64,000 nt of DNA from Petunia secreta (lineage: Eukaryota; Streptophyta; Magnoliopsida; Solanales; Solanaceae), in contig JARKIP010000035.1 in NCBI GenBank assembly GCA_029990175.1, positions 35,664,001 through 35,728,000 on the forward strand, in the 5' to 3' direction. Positions 60,894-64,000 of this stretch are shown here, one piece after another (positions within the stretch are counted from its first letter, which is position 1; each line of letters opens with the position of its first letter). Both the position numbers and the translations under genes were made by a program. Below the pieces are notes generated by a model. It was not told where the DNA came from. It searched no databases and saw only the letters and a list, made by a program, of their open reading frames with translations.

Positions 60894-62732
60894 ATGTTTG
60901 CAAGTGAAGAACAAGGTTCTATGGTTAAACCACTTTTTATATTTCGTTATAAAGAACTTAAATGTTCTAAGTGTCATAATGTGGGTCATGTTAAATCTTC
61001 ATGTGCAAAACAAAAGCGTATAAGAAGAGAAGCTAGAGATGCAAGTGAAGTTAGTAAAGATCATACTCATGATGATAGTGATTGGATTGTGCCTACAATT
61101 TACAATCGTATAATTGGGAATGGAATTGATCTTATTGATCTTGTTTGTGAGAAAAAAAGTGAGGATGAGAGAGAAAAGATCGAGAGGAGTAAGGGAGAGA
61201 AGAGTGGCAACTTAAGAGTGGAAAAAGGAGAGCTTGAGTTGAGAGAAGTGAGAGAGTTGCCACAAGAAAAGAGAGGAGAGAATGATAAAAATAAGAGTGA
61301 AAAAGAAGAAGTTGAGAGATATGAAAAACAAGAGAGTTTGGGTGAGGTTATTTCTTATTCTAACCCTAACATTCCTACTTCTTTTTCTTCTAGCTGTTTT
61401 GATTCTTTTCTAGGTGCTTGTGGAAAAGTTTGCATGGAGAATCCAACATCGGAAAAGCTTCAATCTTTAAAAACTCATGTCAAGAGTGGGCCATGTATAA
61501 CTTCTAGAGAACAAGTAAATCTCAATGAGAAAAGTAAAGGTAAGGAAGATGGTTTAGGTATGGTTCAAGGTAAAATCGTTAACCTTAACATGCTACCTTA
61601 TTTGGATGAATTTGATAATGATCTTTCTCTTTTGGGTGTTGGTGATGATACGAATAATGAACATTCCACATGTCTTAATGATTCATTAGTTGAGGAAGAT
61701 TGTGATTTATTGACCTATTTGTGTTGGCCTCAATCTAGTGTTGATTTTGATAAAGATTCTTATTATGACACTCCACCCTTGTTTGACGAAGAAGAACATG
61801 AACTTGAATTTTATTTTTCACCTACTATTTCTAATGATGAAATTCATGATCTTGGTGAAGAGTTGACTCAAGTGGAGAATGATTGTGATTTGTGGAATTT
61901 TAAAGCTCCACTACTTGTTGATAACAAACATGTTGGTTATGAGGAAAATTCTTGGTCGCTTCCTAACCCTCTAACTCTTTCTTGCACTAGCTCTTGTATT
62001 TTCGTGCAGAAAAGTGATGAAAATTTTTTTGATAGAGGAAGTGTCATACAAGTGAATGTGGCAAAGAATGCAATTGGATTCAAAGATGAATATGGGGAAA
62101 TTAATTCTTGTTGGATGTTGAAAGACAAAAGCTTATTGGCTAATTTTTGTGTTGTTAACCCGATTGATTATATTGATTCCTTTTTAAAGGTTTATGGCAT
62201 GAACTTTCCCAAAGCCATTGCTATATTGGAGCCACTCCATAAAAGAATACAAGGTGATGTTGTTTCATTAGTAAATAAGTCCAAGTATGGTATGTATAAT
62301 TCGTTAATTAGAATTCTTGGACTCTTTAGAACACCTAAAGTATTTTTGGAGGTAATGAACATTGTTCTTGTGTCTTATGTTGGTGACTTTGTTATTTTGG
62401 AAGATGACGATATTTTCATATATCTAAAGTCATTAACTATAATATCAAAGTTTAAGAGTAAGAGTAAAGTTTATGGATACTACTTAATGTTGTTCCAACC
62501 AAGAAAATTTGGTGTGGAATTGGTTATTATTTCTTTTGTACTTCTATTACTTTCTCTTTTGTGCAGGTTTGAATTCGAGGACGAATTCCTTCAAGAAGAG
62601 GGGAATGATAGCATCCATGGAAGGAAAACTCCATTGAAATACTTGGGTGATGTTTTGGAAGCTCTTGGAAGGCATATGACAAGATCTCACATAAAGAAAG
62701 CTCAAAACAAGCCGATTGCACTTGAATTGTGA
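60894..62732 (+). CDS. L1 ORF: zinc-knuckle protein with a fossil RT segment
   Basis: 612 residues from ATG 60894 (MFASEEQGSMVKP). Residues 24-37 form CSKCHNVGHVKSSC, an exact C-X2-C-X4-H-X4-C knuckle, followed by a basic KQKRIRREAR patch. A long acidic, Glu/Lys-rich region includes YDTPPLFDEEE near 290, shared with the I1 ORF (YDTPPMFDKGE). Near 430, FLKVYGMNFPK resembles the protease-RT linker VLKVYEDMFPEE of J. From about 478, RTPKVFLEVMNIVL and then GDFVILEDDDIFIYLKS align without gaps to NAPSTFMRLMNHVL and NKFVVVYFDDILIYSKS of RT (15 identities in 35 by eye); Y and F of the YFDD box are E and D. RT motif A, RNase H and integrase are absent. The frame crosses the PPT into the LTR. Probably RNA binding only; function unknown. 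Confidence 0.75.
   Translation: MFASEEQGSMVKPLFIFRYKELKCSKCHNVGHVKSSCAKQKRIRREARDASEVSKDHTHDDSDWIVPTIYNRIIGNGIDLIDLVCEKKSEDEREKIERSKGEKSGNLRVEKGELELREVRELPQEKRGENDKNKSEKEEVERYEKQESLGEVISYSNPNIPTSFSSSCFDSFLGACGKVCMENPTSEKLQSLKTHVKSGPCITSREQVNLNEKSKGKEDGLGMVQGKIVNLNMLPYLDEFDNDLSLLGVGDDTNNEHSTCLNDSLVEEDCDLLTYLCWPQSSVDFDKDSYYDTPPLFDEEEHELEFYFSPTISNDEIHDLGEELTQVENDCDLWNFKAPLLVDNKHVGYEENSWSLPNPLTLSCTSSCIFVQKSDENFFDRGSVIQVNVAKNAIGFKDEYGEINSCWMLKDKSLLANFCVVNPIDYIDSFLKVYGMNFPKAIAILEPLHKRIQGDVVSLVNKSKYGMYNSLIRILGLFRTPKVFLEVMNIVLVSYVGDFVILEDDDIFIYLKSLTIISKFKSKSKVYGYYLMLFQPRKFGVELVIISFVLLLLSLLCRFEFEDEFLQEEGNDSIHGRKTPLKYLGDVLEALGRHMTRSHIKKAQNKPIALEL
62593..62605 (+). other. L1 polypurine tract
   Basis: AAGAAGAGGGGAA abuts the 3' LTR and is preceded by the shared GAATTCGAGGACGAATTCC block. 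Confidence 0.88.
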
Positions 62733-63849
62733 AGAGAAAGAGCTCAAGCCAAGGATGACCTTTTGTCTAAGTGATATAGATATTATATGGTCCAAATTGA
62801 GGTACAAGTGATGAATATTCAAGTCAAAATTACTGCAATTTGAAGTGGAAGAATTGGGTTCCAAATCAGTCTATTTTTGGACTAATTAAGGAGCCTAAAG
62901 TGTGCCAAACTTGAAGCCCAAGAAGAGCCATATAAGGTCACGTTTTTAGCCCATAAAATGTGCTTAGTTTCAGCCCAAAAACGTGCAAAGGATGGTCAAA
63001 GGATTTCCATGAAGTGTACTCCAAGTTGCTTGCAAGTTGCTATCAAGGTTTCCTAGTTCAAGTGGGATTTGTTTCCTAAATTAATTGGGATATATTTTCC
63101 TATATTAATTAGGTTTTGATTCCAATATTAATTAGGATTAGTTTACCAAGTTTATTTAGGATATTATTTACTTTTCCTAGTTAAGTTTTAATTTACTTCC
63201 TTTTCCTATTTTAGTAGGATTTTCTTTCCTAGTTGGTTTCTTTTCCTATTTCATTATTACTTAGAAACTATATTTGAGTAGGATTTTGTAAGGCCTATGG
63301 CCAGCCCCTACTCCTATATAAAGGGGTTATTTTCTTTACTTTAGAAGGACAATATAGATTTATGATGAATAAAAATTGAGAGGTTTTCTCTTGCACTTTT
63401 GTGTGTGTGGCTACTCTTGGATTTATCTTTCAACCTTCAAGTCTACACTTTTAGGTGATGAGGTATTTCTTCTTCAAATCTTTAGATTACTTTTAGGTAT
63501 TCAAGAAAGGCGGTAAATTCTATTTTACTGTTGTTCTTTGTTACTCTAACGGGGGTCGGGATTCCATAATCTTCTTCTTGAGCTATTCTCTACCAAAGGC
63601 GGTTAGCTTAGTCTAATTGTTGTTGTTAGGAGTTTCTTTTCAAGATTTAGACTTGTCTTGAATTTCTTGATTCTTTCTTGAGATTCTTGATCCGTTCTTG
63701 AATTCAAGAAACTCTTTCTTGAATTCATTCTATCCTTATTTTCAATTCTTGTTCGTTTTTAAGTATATTTTATTAGCTTCCGCGTGTTTCATTAAATTTC
63801 TTTATCAAGTTCTTGGATCCATAACTTTGAGGTATCGTGATTGTTATCA
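62606..63849 (+). repeat. L1 3' LTR
   Basis: 1244 bp, apparently identical to the 5' LTR; followed by CTCAC and the resumed K5 LTR. TATATAAA at 63315-63322. After 62732 there is no gene. Confidence 0.95.
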
Positions 63850-63854
63850 CTCAC

Positions 63855-64000
63855 TGCCTAAGGCTCAGAAAATGCACCAGGCGCCCCACCTGGCTAGGCG
63901 CCCAGCCTAGCTGAAGGCCAAGCCAGGCGCCCCGCCTAGCTTCAGGCGCCCAGCCTAGCTGAAGGCCAAGCCAGGCGCCCCGCCTAGATCCAGGCGCCCA
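63855..64000 (+). repeat. K5 LTR, second piece (runs off the window)
   Basis: Resumes TGCCTAAGGC after the duplication and enters the AGGCGCC palindrome cluster (from about 63877), at least seven units before the window ends. Matches K1 and K4 LTRs in reverse. The rest of K5 lies to the right. Confidence 0.88.

Larger units (their letters stand above)
58954..63849 (+). mobile_element. L1: complete non-autonomous LTR retrotransposon (4.9 kb)
   Basis: LTRs 58954-60197 and 62606-63849, both 1244 bp and apparently identical; PBS, leader with A-rich tracts, one ORF of 612 residues and PPT. Duplication CTCAC at 58949-58953 and 63850-63854, inside the K5 LTR. No functional enzymes are coded. The 3' end carries TTCGAGGACGAA before the PPT, as in the other families. 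Confidence 0.95.

Overview
The window looks like nuclear heterochromatin from a flowering plant made of nested Ty3/gypsy LTR retrotransposons. I found no host gene, rRNA gene, tRNA gene, CRISPR array or bacterial feature. The support is: gag-pol polyproteins with CCHC knuckle, DSG protease, reverse transcriptase (RT), RNase H and D,D35E integrase; LTRs with TG...CA ends; a 12-base primer-binding site (PBS) matching plant initiator-Met tRNA next to 5' LTRs; purine tracts (PPT) next to 3' LTRs; and 5-bp target-site duplications (TSDs). Every base can be assigned to one of fifteen insertions from five families. RT motifs and a pol frame that runs into the 3' LTR suggest the CRM-like part of the chromovirus clade, but no chromodomain is recognisable, so the lineage call is tentative.

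Family names used here: J, H and K are potentially autonomous gag-pol families. I and L are non-autonomous families with an unusual long ORF in place of gag-pol. Layout, left to right: H1 (cut by the window edge) carries I1 (214-5968, TSD TGATG) in its RT gene and sits in the leader of J1, whose 3' LTR ends at 14607. J1 sits in I2 (visible only at 14608-14842). I2 also carries K1 (minus strand, from 14843), which is broken by J2 (19056-26648, TSD ATAGT) and by H2 (minus, from 27223). H2 is cut at 29426 by the 5' LTR of H3. That LTR carries K3 (29688-45200, TSD GTGCT), and the 5' LTR of K3 carries K2 (minus, 29938-37742, TSD GGCGC). The H3 leader carries K4 (minus, 46219-51880, TSD GAACT). H3 ends at 57535 in a 3' LTR that matches neither its 5' LTR nor its expected flank. 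Then follow a truncated J3 (57536-58443), a piece of I3 (58444-58737), and the K5 LTR (58738 to the window end), which carries L1 (58954-63849, TSD CTCAC). The deepest chain is six levels: I2 > K1 > H2 > H3 > K3 > K2.

Potentially functional autonomous copies are J2, K2 and K3 (two LTRs, PBS, PPT and an open gag-pol frame). J1 has an open gag-pol but its leader is broken by H1. K1, K4, H3 and J3 are deletion derivatives, and H1 and H2 are broken by insertion. I1 and L1 have nearly identical LTRs, PBS and PPT, so they look recently mobilised, presumably by proteins supplied from relatives such as J.

The most interesting material is (a) the I and L ORFs, which share a motif with each other and appear to be eroded gag-pol derivatives: I keeps a retropepsin-like fold without its catalytic Asp, and L keeps a zinc knuckle and a shrunken RT palm piece; (b) clusters of family-specific GC-rich palindromes that occur twice per element, once in U3 and once in the untranslated leader; (c) H3, whose two ends come from different insertions; and (d) conserved splice-acceptor-like sites at the gag start and just before the PPT.
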